From assembly GCA_033782935.1 (NCBI GenBank), contig JAWQEG010002451.1, forward strand, positions 62,001 to 126,000: a stretch of DNA of 64,000 bases, written 5' to 3'. Source of the stretch: Petrolisthes cinctipes. Taxonomy: Eukaryota; Arthropoda; Malacostraca; Decapoda; Porcellanidae. A program made the translations under genes and the position numbers. Below the pieces are notes generated by a model. That model was not told the origin of the DNA, ran no database searches, and saw only the letters and a list, made by a program, of their open reading frames with translations. Within the stretch, counting starts at the first letter, position 1. Every line of letters starts with the position of its first letter. This document shows, in pieces, positions 51,893 through 62,932 of the stretch.

Positions 51893-52685
51893 GTATTGCT
51901 GACATTATGGGAAGGTGAGAAGTTACCTCTTACTACAATATTCTATTTTTCATCCGAGTTTCGTCCACTTTAGTTTGGTTTTACATGGTTTTTGAATGGT
52001 GCTGGATTCTGTTTTGACGACACTTATGTTTGGTGGTACCCTTAAAATATTGAAAGCACACAGTTTGCTTTTGTACAAGTTAGCTAACTTTTGCTACCGA
52101 TATAGAAAAACTTTGCAAGGCCGAAAGTTATCCAAAACATTGACTTGTGTACGAAGACAGAACCTTACCAATATTTGTATTAGCAACACATGTGTCAAGA
52201 TATGTTTTTCATAAGGTAAGTAAAATTCCAATATATTTAACAACATTTATATTATAATATAGTATACTTATGTGGCTAATATAAACACAATAACAAATTT
52301 TGTACTAAGGAGCAGTATAACTTATACATTAATTAATCACCTCCTTCCACTATTTCTATTTCCGAATAATTTTATAATTTTCCCTTTTATACACATTCAT
52401 ATGAAATTGTCATTCCAAGTAAATTATAAGTACTCATTGTTGAATTTTTACATAAACCCAACAGCATTGCATAACAATAATCCTTACCTATCAATGTGAT
52501 CAATAAACAATCACTTAACATGACATAATGTTCTCATAAGTGATTCATGCATTGTTACTATAGGCGTACAGGTGTAAGTGTTGTCTTGTAGTACTAAACA
52601 CATAATAAATGAGGTATTGTTCTACACCACAATATCCAATTTGGGAATAAATCTCGTACATATTCCATGAGGTACCAGTATCTAG
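51893..52685. other. Stretch without a recognised gene
   Basis: AT-rich. The 72- and 75-codon frames lack any recognisable domain. Confidence 0.5.
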
Positions 52686-52686
52686 G

Positions 52687-52854
<168 letters not shown>

Positions 52855-53255
52855 TTTTGCAGTGGGATCTAGTAGGATAAATTTTCAACATGCAATGGAC
52901 TAAATATGCATAAAACGTGAAATTTTTAAATAATTCCAATTACCAAATAGAACAATACTTTTTTGTTTAATATTCACTAGTTTCAACTTATATGTGTTTC
53001 AGAATCCGCTTCACTTCAACCCCGCGTAGCCACAATATACTTTTAGTCCTTAAGTATTAAAACAAAAATATATAATAGGCGCTAAAAATATATAACCAGA
53101 ACAAAAATGAAAGGCATTACCAAGTTAAATATATTATAACATGTTGTTACAAAGTTGGAAGGTGATCACACTGTAGATGAAGGTTGTGGTTGACGAACAT
53201 CACACACCAATCATCTGTAATACAATAGATGGTAGAATGACGAAACATGAAAACA

Positions 53256-53295
<40 letters not shown>

Positions 53296-53453
53296 TTCCT
53301 CTCTGGCAAATGCGTAATGGCTGATACGGGAAACAAAGTGTAGTTAGTACTGTATTATGTACTACTTGTGGGTCAAAACAAAGAGATACCCAAATAATGT
53401 GGTCCCACAGCTTAGGAGTATATTGTCATATTATTATGGATAAGTATACAGTG

Positions 53454-53718
53454 TACAGTCACGAGCATAAGTTTCTTTATCCCTCTGGCGAGAGTTAGGT
53501 CGAAGTCGTGGTTGGATATGGACTAGATGAACAAAAATGGACCAGTTCATAATGTTTGGATGATGCTTCATGTCACGGCAGGTGTTCAATTGAATACAAC
53601 AAATTTTACACCGTCATGAGATACTGACTCCCAATGTTCGTTTGCCTGGCCCTTCTCCAACCACAACTTCGGCCTCATTCTCGCCATGGGGGTAAAGAAA
53701 CTTATGCTCGTGACTGTA
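53454..53718. mobile_element. TA-J MITE, long form
   Basis: Terminal repeats TACAGTCACGAGCATAAGTT and the complement ending GCTCGTGACTGTA pair for about 26 bp; inner arms GAAGTCGTGGTTGG / CCAACCACAACTTC pair too. 265 bp, TA-bounded. Confidence 0.85.
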
Positions 53719-53776
53719 CACCCCAATTTGCAAATAAGTTCTTTAATCTATTACTTTGTTTACACACCCTTGTCAC

Positions 53777-53782
53777 TTTATT
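53777..53782 (-). terminator. Candidate poly(A) signal of bZIP-like gene 3
   Basis: AATAAAG on the minus strand, about 115 nt past the stop codon. Confidence 0.45.
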
Positions 53783-53894
53783 CCAAACAGTTTAAAACCC
53801 TCCTCTGATTTAGGAAAACAACACAACACAACTAAATTATAACAGCCCTGAGAAGTAGAAATATTCCTTACCAAAACACATGAGGCACAAGAAG

Positions 53895-54266
53895 TCACTC
53901 AGGGTGAGGTTTCAAATGTGACATGGAGTCCACTATTTTCTCCAACTCTGCAACATCCATTCGCTTCTTATCCCTTTCCATGTTAAGTTTGTCTACCTCC
54001 TCAGTGGTATTGGTCAGTAGCTGCTGGTAATATGCTTCTTGCTGGTTATCCTTGTCTCGTGTTTTCTTGGCTTTGATTGCGTCCTTGCGTTTCCTCTCCA
54101 TCACGGGGTCATCCTGGGGTCCCAACTCATACATACGCCTCCGTCTGGTACCACTCCTTCCTGCTGCTACTCTGGGTACTCCTCCACTGGCTTCACCTGA
54201 CACACCACCGGGTTCTCCGACACTCGACGTACACTCGCTGAAAACATCTCTTCCTTCTCGTCTGTA

Positions 54267-54312
<46 letters not shown>

Positions 54313-55025
54313 CCTCCTTGACCACCAACAACACCTTCGCACTGTCCATAGTATCCTGATCCTCCCTGTCCAAAACTGTCCACTCCTCCCTCACCATAAC
54401 CTGTCCTCCGCTGTCCAAATAGGTGTTGAGATTGTACCTGTCCTATCTCTCTCTGCCCAAAGTACCTCGTTGCCCCTCCCTGTTCATTGTACCCCATTGC
54501 CCCTCCCTGTCCACTGTACCCCATTGCCCCTCCCTGTTCATTGTACCCCATTGCCCCTCCCTGTCCACTGTACCCCATTGCCCCTCCCTGTCCACTGTAC
54601 CCCATTGCCCCTCCCTGTCCACTGTACCCCATTGCCCCTTCCTGTCCACTGTACCCCATTGCCCCTCCCTGTCCACTGTACCCCATTGCCCCTCCCTGTC
54701 CACTGTACCCCATTGCCCCTCCCTGTCCACTGTACCCCATTGCCCCTCCCTGTCCACTGTACCCCATTGCCCCTCCCTGTCCACTGTACCCCATTGCCCC
54801 TCCCTGTCCACTGTACCCCATTGCCCCTCCCTGTTCATTGTACCTCATTGCCCCTCCCTGTTCATTGTACCCTGTTGTTCCTCTGTGTCCAAAGAGTTGT
54901 CCAGCACCTCCCTGACCAATTCCTGCCATCATGCCTCCTCCACTCATCCTGTTTATTTTCTTTTTTCCAGCCTTGGAATGTCCAGCACTCCCTTCCAGGC
55001 CCCACTCCCTACGATTACCAGCCAT
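53895..55025 (-). CDS. bZIP-like gene 3 with a GYSGQ repeat domain (intronless, 376 aa)
   Basis: ATG at 55025-55023. Residues 51-191 are about 15 nonapeptides of the type MGYSGQGGA (variants YNEQ, GQEG), then YGQ/FGQ-rich sequence to 230 and an (AG)n run at ~239-252. Tyr-Gly-Gln-rich low-complexity domains in FET-type proteins drive condensate formation and activation; a similar role is only inference. The C-terminal domain (296-368) has RRMYELGPQDDPVMERKR, KDAIKAKKTRDK and a weak zipper: counting from R323 the d-positions are Y333, T340, L347, K354, L361, M368, with hydrophobic a-positions L337, V344, V358, V365. D315 stands where bZIPs carry Asn. It shares with genes 1 and 2 the order basic cluster, [LM]Y[EQ], D-[NAD]-P, DAI-x-[AS]-K. 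The opposite strand is also open across the repeats, an artefact of the 27-bp period. Confidence 0.8.
54266..54315 (-). repeat. Hexanucleotide (GGAGCA)n coding for Gly-Ala
   Basis: Plus-strand CTGCTC repeated eight times, coding for alternating Ala and Gly on the gene strand. Confidence 0.9.
54452..54875 (-). repeat. 27-bp coding minisatellite in bZIP-like gene 3
   Basis: About 15-16 near-identical 27-bp units (plus-strand word CATTGCCCCTCCCTGTCCAC). Differences are mostly the TGTCCACTG / TGTTCATTG switch that changes YSGQ to YNEQ. All units keep the frame. Confidence 0.95.
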
Positions 55026-55099
55026 GGATCTTCACTACACGGGACTAACTCCGGAATGTTACACTACAAATATGTAATACAGAAACAAAACTAGTAGTA

Positions 55100-55980
55100 G
55101 GAAATAAAAGAGTACATAAACTACAGAACAAGATAAAATCAGAAAGACAACTTTACATTATCAAGACCCTAATATACATTAACCTATTATTGCTGCAGAC
55201 ACAGAGAATAGAACTACAAAATCACTAAAACAAGAAGCAGGACTTACTGATTTTAAATTTTTATATACCACAACCTTACAGAGCCTTTTGAAAACTCAGA
55301 AAATTCTTTAGGCCTACTCCTTTCAGATTTGACAATAAAAAAGGTAGAACTACGACTGGGGTGAAACAGAATGACGAAGGAAGGATCGTTGTATACTGTA
55401 CTGTATGGATTGGGTTAAGTGCAGAAGTGCTGTCCAGGGGAATAATAACTTGGGAGATGAGGTGAGGTGAGGTGCCAAAGTGTTCTCCAAAGTTGATGCG
55501 AGACGACATCAACAACAACAACCTTATAATTTGACAGGAGTTGAGTGACTGACAACCGGTGTGTGTTACTTTCTAATGGGGTTGCTTTCTTTCAACTGGA
55601 GAATTACTTTACCACAAGCCAACTATATATTCTAAATGAGACATCCCGACGTTCTGAAGCATATCCTTCCCAGTCTTTCATATGGATATTTTAAAGTTAT
55701 GAATTAATGTCGAGGCAGGATAGCTTTGAAGATTATTACACGTTGTCATTATAGTTCTCAGAGAATTCAGACATTTCCCTAAATGATTGCGACTACCCAA
55801 AGAACATTCTATTCGGGCAAAGATGAGAACATTTTATTAGTCACTGTATAAAAACTTGAGTTTCTGTGTAAAAGGAAACTGGGAGGCCCAACAAAAGCAA
55901 AAATTAATGTTTACTCTTGAATTACGAAATGAGTAAGTTATAAATGTACAAATTTTGCATCTATGCGATATACTACCTAC
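55100..55980. other. Region upstream of bZIP-like gene 3, nothing recognised
   Basis: AT-rich unique DNA. No TATA box within 200 bp of the start stands out, and no exon was seen. Confidence 0.4.
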
Positions 55981-55982
55981 TG

Positions 55983-56140
55983 TACAGTCACGAGCACTAT
56001 TAAGTATCCAGGTGTGCTTCGAATACCCAGAAACAGTAAATATATGCACAGTAAGATCTCCATTGGCATTATTTCATTGGTGAATTGGACTGTTCAAAGC
56101 TTCAACCAAGGCTGTATGCTTATTAGTGCTCGTGACTGTA
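55983..56140. mobile_element. TA-J MITE, short form
   Basis: TACAGTCACGAGCACTATTA and AATAGTGCTCGTGACTGTA-type ends with inner AGGTGTGCTTCGAA / TTCAAAGCTTCAACC; 158 bp. Confidence 0.85.
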
Positions 56141-56213
56141 CATCCCACGGCAACCTTACAGGAACAAAACTACGAATACATTGATGGTTTACCTTACTTA
56201 ATTAACACATCAC

Positions 56214-57334
56214 ACGGTCAGTCAGTCAGTCAGTCAGTCTCACAATACATCACACAGTCAGTCAATCAGTCACACAATACGTCAGTCAGTCAGTCAGTCA
56301 CACAATACATCACACAGTCAGTCAGTCAGTCAGTCAGTCTCACAATACATCACACAGTCAGTCACACAATACATCACACAGTCAGTCAATCAGTCACACA
56401 ATACATCACACAGTCAGTCAGTCAGTCAGTCACACAATACATCACACAGTCAGTCAGTCAGTCAGTCAGTCGGTCTCACAATACATCACACAGTCAGTCA
56501 GTCAGTCAGTCTCACAATACATCACACAGTCAGTCAGTCTCACTATACATCACACAGTCAGTCAGTCTCACAATACATCACACAGTCAGTCAGTCAGTCA
56601 GTCAGTCTCACAATACATCACACAGTCAGTCAGTCAGTCTCACAATACATCACACAGTCAGTCAGTCAGTCAGTCTTACAATACATCACACAGTCAGTCA
56701 GTCAGTCAGTCTCACAATACATCACACAGTCAGTCAGTCTCACAATACATCACACAGGCAGTCAGTCTCACAATACATCACACAGGCAGTCAGTCTCACA
56801 ATACATCACACAGTCAGTCACACAATACATCACACAGTCAGTCAGTCAGTCAGTCAGTCTCACAATACATCACACAGTCAGTCACACAATACATCACACA
56901 GTCAGTCAGTCAGTCAGTCTCACAATACATCACACAGTCAGTCAGTCAGTCAGTCTCACAATACATCACACAGTCAGTCAGTCAGTCAGTCTTACAATAC
57001 ATCACACAGTCAGTCAGTCAGTCAGTCGGTCTCACAATACATCACACAGTCAGTCAGTCAGTCAGTCTCACAATACATCACACAGTCAGTCAGTCTCACT
57101 ATACATCACACAGTCAGTCAGTCTCACAATACATCACACAGGCAGTCAGTCTCACAATACATCACACAGTCAGTCAGTCAGTCAGTCAGTCTCACAATAC
57201 ATCACACAGTCAGTCACACAATACATCACACAGTCAGTCTCACAATACATCACACAGTCAGTCAGTCAGTCAGTCTTACAATACATCACACAGTCAGTCA
57301 GTCAGTCTCACAATACATCACACATCCTCATCAT
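56214..57334 (+). repeat. CAATACATCACACAGTCAGT minisatellite
   Basis: About 33 units of 24-44 bp: CTCACAATACATCACACAGT plus (CAGT)1-5. Two longer blocks repeat each other (about 56450-56750 and 57010-57170). It gives a 404-codon Ser/Val/Gln frame because each unit length tends to preserve openness. Confidence 0.95.
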
Positions 57335-57590
57335 GTATAGTCACAGTCAAAAGTCCTGCAACGGGTGTATAAAAGTGAACTATGAGAGTCAACCTTATAA
57401 CAATTATGAACCAATATTACCGAGACCAACAGGTTAGGTAGGTATAGTTTCGCATTATTTTTTTTTTTTTTTTCGCGTTTGATTGGAAGGTGTTGTAGGA
57501 CTGTGGCTGTACCGTTGTGTTGTCATTCAGTCTAATAACCTCGCGTGAGTAAAATGAAGAACCCCCCTCGCACCCCACCCACCCACCCCC

Positions 57591-57897
57591 ACGTGATGTA
57601 GTCAGAAAATTGGAGGTTAGAGAGTCCATCAAACATTGCCACGAAACACCATCTACATTACTTAAGGGACCCTGTGATGTAGTAAGAAAATTGGAGGTTA
57701 GAGAGTCCATCAAATATTGCCACGAAACACCTATATGGAATGAGGTTGTTTTCGTGGCATAGTCAGGAGGAATCAGAAGCCTCCAATTCTCGTACACGAT
57801 CACAGGGTTCTTAATTAAAGGAGTTTGTAGCGTGGCATGGTCAGGAGGAATCAGAAGCCACCAGGTCTCATACAAGATCACATGCAGTGTCCCTTAA
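57591..57897. mobile_element. TTAA-A element split by another A element
   Basis: The outer copy (57591-57661 and 57819-57897) lacks its extreme left end. Its loop, CTACATTAAAGGAG in intact copies, is cut as CTACATTAC ... TTAAAGGAG around the inner copy. Ends GTGTCCCTTAAGGG on the right, which opens a TTAA-I element. Confidence 0.8.
57662..57814. mobile_element. TTAA-A element nested inside an A element
   Basis: TTAAGGGACCCTGTGATGTA to CGATCACAGGGTTCTTAA. It is flanked by TTAC (57658-57661) and TTAA (57815-57818), i.e. a four-base TTAA target duplication with one substitution. Confidence 0.85.
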
Positions 57898-58125
57898 GGG
57901 GGTGCGGGAATAGGGGACAGGCTTGGGGGGATGAGGGAATAGGGGGACAGGCTTGGGGGGATGAGGGAATAGGGGGACAGGCTTGGGGTGGGTAGAAAGC
58001 CTGTCCCCTATTCCCGCAACCCCCTAACTCCCCCCCCCCCAAGCCTGTCCCCCTACTCCCGCACCCCCCAAAACCCCCCGACCCCCCCCGACCCCCCCAA
58101 AAAAACCCTAAACCCCCCCAAGCCT
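57894..58125. mobile_element. TTAA-I G-rich hairpin element, expanded
   Basis: Left arm has three units of GGGAATAGGGGGACAGGCTT; the right arm has AAGCCTGTCCCCTATTCCCG twice, then C-rich decay. Joined to the A element by a shared TTAA, as at 32737. Confidence 0.75.
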
Positions 58126-58309
58126 GAGTTCTGATTTATAAGGAAAAGTTGACAGGAGGAAGGAAAATAACACCAGGATTGCGTGATGTTATGCGGATAG
58201 AGTGAGGCAGGAAAACAGGAAACATTTTAGAAAACCCCATGCAGGCGACCACTCACATGCTGACACCACACAGTACACACACACCTATTATTGTACTGGT
58301 ATAGAGAAA

Positions 58310-58385
58310 GAGCTCTTTTCGTGGCATAGTCAGGAGGAACCAGAAGCCTCCAATTATCATACATGAGTGACCACAGGGTCCTTAA
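58310..58385. mobile_element. TTAA-A right half
   Basis: Only GAGCTCTTTTCGTGGCATAG through GACCACAGGGTCCTTAA remains. Confidence 0.75.
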
Positions 58386-58709
58386 TTTATAGCTTTTCGA
58401 GGTAAGTATATTTCTTGTTTACACGCGGATCGACATACAGACAAACATGGGAATGATGTTAAATTGTGTTCTAAGTATGCACCCATTCGACTTCCCTCTA
58501 CCGAATGCCTTCTAACTTTAAATGATTACTTTTTCTTTGGCGCATATCCTATAACAATATATTATTTACTTCATGCACAGACAGACAAACGGAGCTGATC
58601 ACATAACGTCCCCTATTCGCTGACGGAAGTAAAAACCGTATAAATTATTAATGTGAAAGAAAACACCTTTGCCGACACACCATGCAGCCAAGAGTCGAAA
58701 CAAGAATGG

Positions 58710-59046
58710 TATAGCTGTCGACACATTATGAAACAGTCACACTTGAAACGAAAGAGCCCCCTCGTTAAGCATATAGGTAAGGTTGAGACGCTATGTACAG
58801 TCACGAGCACTAATAAGTATACAGGTGTGCTTCGAATACCTGGAGACAGTAAATAAATGCACAATAAGATCTCCATTGGAATTACTTCGTTGGTGAAATT
58901 GAACTGTTCGAAGCATCAACCAAACCTGTATACTTATTAGTGCTCGTGACTGTACAGAGAGGCGAGTCCTATATAATCATATATTCTGTATGCTCGGTAA
59001 TGGGCCCGTTGGAAGTGTGTCTTTCATGCATGTGCCCCCAACTGTA
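58710..59046. mobile_element. TA-E MITE split by a TA-J insertion
   Basis: Outer ends TATAGCTGTCGACACATT and ATGTGCCCCCAACTGTA correspond to the copy at 26472-26615; the middle is interrupted at CTATG by the J copy. Diverged more than the insert. Confidence 0.8.
58796..58954. mobile_element. TA-J MITE nested in a TA-E element
   Basis: TACAGTCACGAGCACTAATA and TATTAGTGCTCGTGACTGTA are perfect complements over about 20 bp. Very similar to 55983-56140. Confidence 0.88.
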
Positions 59047-59049
59047 CAC

Positions 59050-59332
59050 GACGAATTAATAAGTTACTGCTGTAGTATACTGTCTTTGCCTGGTTGGTTG
59101 TTGTTGGGATGTGAGGCTATCTTCATTAATTAACCTACAAGTTAGATAGGGAAGGATAGCTAGCACTCTCCTGTAACATATATAAGTACGGACTATAGAT
59201 GGCCTAGCTACGGTGAATCCATGACTATTATGAATATGCCGTGCAAGAATGATTGGGTGACGATGAATTATGATGACTGACTGACTGGAAGGAGAGAAGT
59301 GAATTGTAAGAGACATCAAGTTCATTCACTCC

Positions 59333-59376
<44 letters not shown>

Positions 59377-59731
59377 CATACCGTACGATATTTTTTAGGC
59401 ATACAACAAAATAATGTAACCTATGTAACTCTTTGTATATCTGTCCTTATAATATTAATTGCCCCACTTCCCCTGTTTAGTGTCCAGGCGTATATATGTA
59501 TGACTCATCCGGTTTTTGTCCCTCGGTATAATCCCCTCAATCTTCCCCGGGTTCACCAACATAACTTATCACATGTTAAAAGTACCAACCCCTCCTTTGC
59601 CCCCAGCCAAGCAAGTAGTAAACAGTATAGGTGGCACCCCATTCTTCAGGGTTAGTGTTCTTCTAGTTAGTGCCAGGGTACTTGTATATTCTCCCCGTGT
59701 GTCCTACTACAACGTGTCTTTCTATAGATGT
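59050..59731. other. Stretch without a recognised gene
   Basis: (CT)n at 59338-59370. The 118-codon plus frame (59299-59655) has one hydrophobic stretch (LCISVLIILIAPLPLFSV) but no family features; coding status unclear. Confidence 0.4.
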
Positions 59732-59922
59732 GTAAAGGGGATGGATAGTACACTGTTGCATGGTAAATCCGAAGAAAAAAAATGATTCCTCCATGCATGC
59801 TACTCCAGACAACAGGCTACCATTGTTATTGTTATATATACTCTGGTCCCGTTTGTTTTCTGGCATACTTTGGAGGAATTAGTAAGGCACTCCAATTTAT
59901 CAGAAGTGTATTACCCCCTTAA
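59732..59922. mobile_element. TTAA-B element, diverged
   Basis: Reverse orientation: left end GTAAAGGGGATGGATAGTAC, right end GTGTATTACCCCCTTAA; arms contain substitutions (CATGCATGCTACTCC). Confidence 0.7.
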
Positions 59923-60071
59923 TGAAGTGTTAATTGTCCTCTATAGGTGACGCTAATACTTCACTATAGACAAAATTGTAAGTTGTGTCTATAGTGAATG
60001 CCAGTGTCCTTCCTTCTAGATTCTAAAGATGTGGTTTCAATGCCGTTCTGACTATTACAATCAACTGTCCT

Positions 60072-60232
60072 TTAAGGGGAGAGTATACTTTTGATAGATT
60101 GGAGCACCTTGAATCCCCCAAAGTATGCCAGGAAACAGACCCACATGAAGAAAAATAATGGTATCCTGTTGCCTGGAATAGTTTGGAGGAATCATTATCT
60201 CCAAAAATGTCAGAACTATACCCTCCCCTTAA
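60072..60232. mobile_element. TTAA-B element
   Basis: Complete: TTAAGGGGAGAGTATACTTT to ACTATACCCTCCCCTTAA. Closest to the copy at 39718 (both have AATGGTATCCTGTTGCC). Confidence 0.85.
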
Positions 60233-60320
60233 TCGCCACGTGTGGAATATTATTATTATTATCATCAGTGAACACATAAACAACTCCCACGGAACCTCTA
60301 CATATTTCCAGTGACCTTAA

Positions 60321-60580
60321 AGTGTCAGTGTATATGAAAACACACTGCCTTGTCCCATACAGCCCCAGTGAACTTCTAGATAGCTTATAATATAGTGTCA
60401 GTGTATATGAAAACACACTGCCTTGTCCCATACAGCCCCAGTGAACTTCTAGATAACTTATAATATAGTGTCAGTGTATATGAAAAATACACTGCCTTGT
60501 GACAGCTTGAGGAACTTCAACAACAACAACAACAACAACAACAACACTGCCTTATCATTACTGCCCCAGTGAACTTTTTA
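60321..60580 (+). repeat. 73-bp tandem repeat, three units
   Basis: Units start at 60321, 60394 and 60467 with AGTGTCAGTGTATATGAAAA, then CACTGCCTTGTCCCATACAG and CCCCAGTGAACTTCTAGATA. The third is split by the insertion at 60501-60545. Confidence 0.9.
60501..60545 (+). mobile_element. 5'-truncated retroelement tail with (AAC)n, copy 2, with target duplication
   Basis: GACAGCTTGAGGAACTTC plus (AAC)n is inserted in the third unit of the 73-bp repeat. The target ACTGCCTTGT (60491-60500) recurs as ACTGCCTTAT (60546-60555), so a 10-bp duplication with one mismatch flanks it. Confidence 0.7.
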
Positions 60581-60599
60581 GATAATGGCAATACTGTAT

Positions 60600-61090
60600 T
60601 ATCTTGACCAGTGTTATGTGTCCTTGATGATATAAGTTTTTAAAAGATTATAATTTGAGTGGTCCTTGAAGGTGATACTAATTCGAGGATTCCTAAACAC
60701 AAGAGTAGATTTCCCTCTCAGAGTTATGAAAATTAATCTGTTGTAGCCTACCGTTTCGACGCTGCCGATATCGAAGTGAATAAACGTTAAAAGTGTGAGT
60801 TATAGTCGAACTGCCAACACCTAAGTTATATATACATCCAAACCATCGACTTTACCCACCAACAGGACAGAGGAATGAACTTCAAACATTCTCAATATTG
60901 TTAGGCTATATTCTCCATCTGTAATAAACCAAGAGATCCTATATCAACACCAAGAAACAACAACAACAACAACAACAAAATACAAAACATAACCTCAAAA
61001 TAGCCCGAGTAACCTATACACCTAGGCTATATACTGAACAATTTCGAGGCTTAAACACACACACACACACACACACACACGAATCATCAA
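60600..61090. other. Stretch without a recognised gene
   Basis: AT-rich with small (AAC)n at 60957 and (CA)n at 61055. No gene seen. Confidence 0.5.
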
Positions 61091-61097
61091 CATCACC

Positions 61098-61364
61098 ATG
61101 ACCAAAATAGGGTTCAGGAAGCTTCACATCAGAAATTCTACACCACTACACTCACCACCAGCCCAAACTCCATCCCCACCACCACAACCACATCTCATTC
61201 TTCCCCCCACGTGCACAAACCTGTTGACTGATAACAAGCACGACAAGTACGAAGGAAAGTACGGGTATGCTGCTGACGACGTGCCCAGATCAGCCGCTGC
61301 GATAAAGATGATGCACGACTTGATGACATACAGACAACTTATGATGCAGGCAGGACTTCTTTAA
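61098..61364 (+). CDS. Small hypothetical open frame (88 aa)
   Basis: ATG at 61098 in CACCATGACC context. The N-terminal half is proline-rich. The C-terminal half (DKYEGKYGYAADDVPRSAAA, then IKMMHDLMTYRQLMMQAGLL) has balanced composition and could form an amphipathic helix. No family recognised. The stop lies in TTAATTAA, as in bZIP-like gene 1, but no hairpin element follows. It may be a last exon or a chance frame. Confidence 0.3.
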   Translation: MTKIGFRKLHIRNSTPLHSPPAQTPSPPPQPHLILPPTCTNLLTDNKHDKYEGKYGYAADDVPRSAAAIKMMHDLMTYRQLMMQAGLL

Positions 61365-61384
61365 TTAAAGGGTAGGCCTATACT

Positions 61385-61490
61385 ATACATGATTCAGATG
61401 GTGTGTGTGTGTGTGTGTCGGTGGGTGGGATGGTAGTAATATTTGTGTAGTGGTAATTTATAGTGTGTGTGTATGTGTGTGTGTGTGTGT
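61385..61490 (+). repeat. (TG)n tracts
   Basis: Two runs, at 61400-61418 and 61463-61491. Confidence 0.85.
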
Positions 61491-61625
61491 GGTTGGCATG
61501 ACGATGAACACACACGTACTAGGATGGTTGGTTGTATTGGTTGAGAATAATTATTATACCACGACCAACAATACCACGCACCACCATAACAACGACCAAC
61601 AACACCACCATCATCATCATCACTA

Positions 61626-62330
<705 letters not shown>

Positions 62331-62498
62331 TGGTAATTTGTTTTTGGTACATTGGAGTGCCATGATTCCTCCAAAGTAAGTATGCTATAGGTAACAGGAC
62401 CAGCAGACGTGCAAAAATAATGGTGTTCTGCTGCTGCTTGGAATAGTTTGGTGGATTCGGTTGCTCCAGATTTACCAACACAAAACTTCCCCCCTTAA
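62331..62498. mobile_element. TTAA-B element, first of a B-A-B chain
   Basis: TTAAGTAAGGTGGTAATTTG at left, TTCCCCCCTTAATTAA at right. Confidence 0.8.
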
Positions 62499-62666
62499 TT
62501 AAGGACCCTGTGAACGTGTGTGAGATTTGGTGGCTTCTGATTCCTCCTGACTATGCCACGAAACTAACTCCTTCAATGTATGTAGGTGGTGTTTCATGGC
62601 AATGTTTTGAAGGACACACTAACCTCCAATAATTTTCTGACTAGGCTACATCACGTGGGTCCTTAA
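62499..62666. mobile_element. TTAA-A element, second of a B-A-B chain
   Basis: TTAAGGACCCTGTGAACGTG at left and CATCACGTGGGTCCTTAA at right. Confidence 0.85.
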
Positions 62667-62760
62667 GGGGAGGGTATATATGTTTTTTTTTTTTGCCTGT
62701 TTGGAGATAATGATTCCTCCAAACTATTCCCAGCAACAGGCCAGAATTATTTTTGTCAGT

Positions 62761-62762
<2 letters not shown>
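62663..62762. mobile_element. TTAA-B half element, third of a B-A-B chain
   Basis: TTAAGGGGAGGGTATATATG, a T run, then AATGATTCCTCCAAACTATT and CCAGCAACAGGCCAGAATTA; cut off by a (GA)n run. Confidence 0.7.
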
Positions 62763-62802
<40 letters not shown>

Positions 62803-62901
62803 CGCGTAGGCTATAATATTATCATTCACACTGACTCAGGCTCGCGGCTTTCATATTCCGTTCCAAGTCAAGGCTAAGTTGCATCACCTATACACAGTAC
62901 C

Positions 62902-62932
<31 letters not shown>

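Noticed and set aside
54423..55094. Plus-strand frames of CPSLSTVPH and similar
   Set aside because: Antisense of the 27-bp coding repeats; open in several frames only because units lack stops.
56126..57340. 404-codon Ser/Gln/Val gene
   Set aside because: Entirely the CAATACATCACACAGTCAGT minisatellite.
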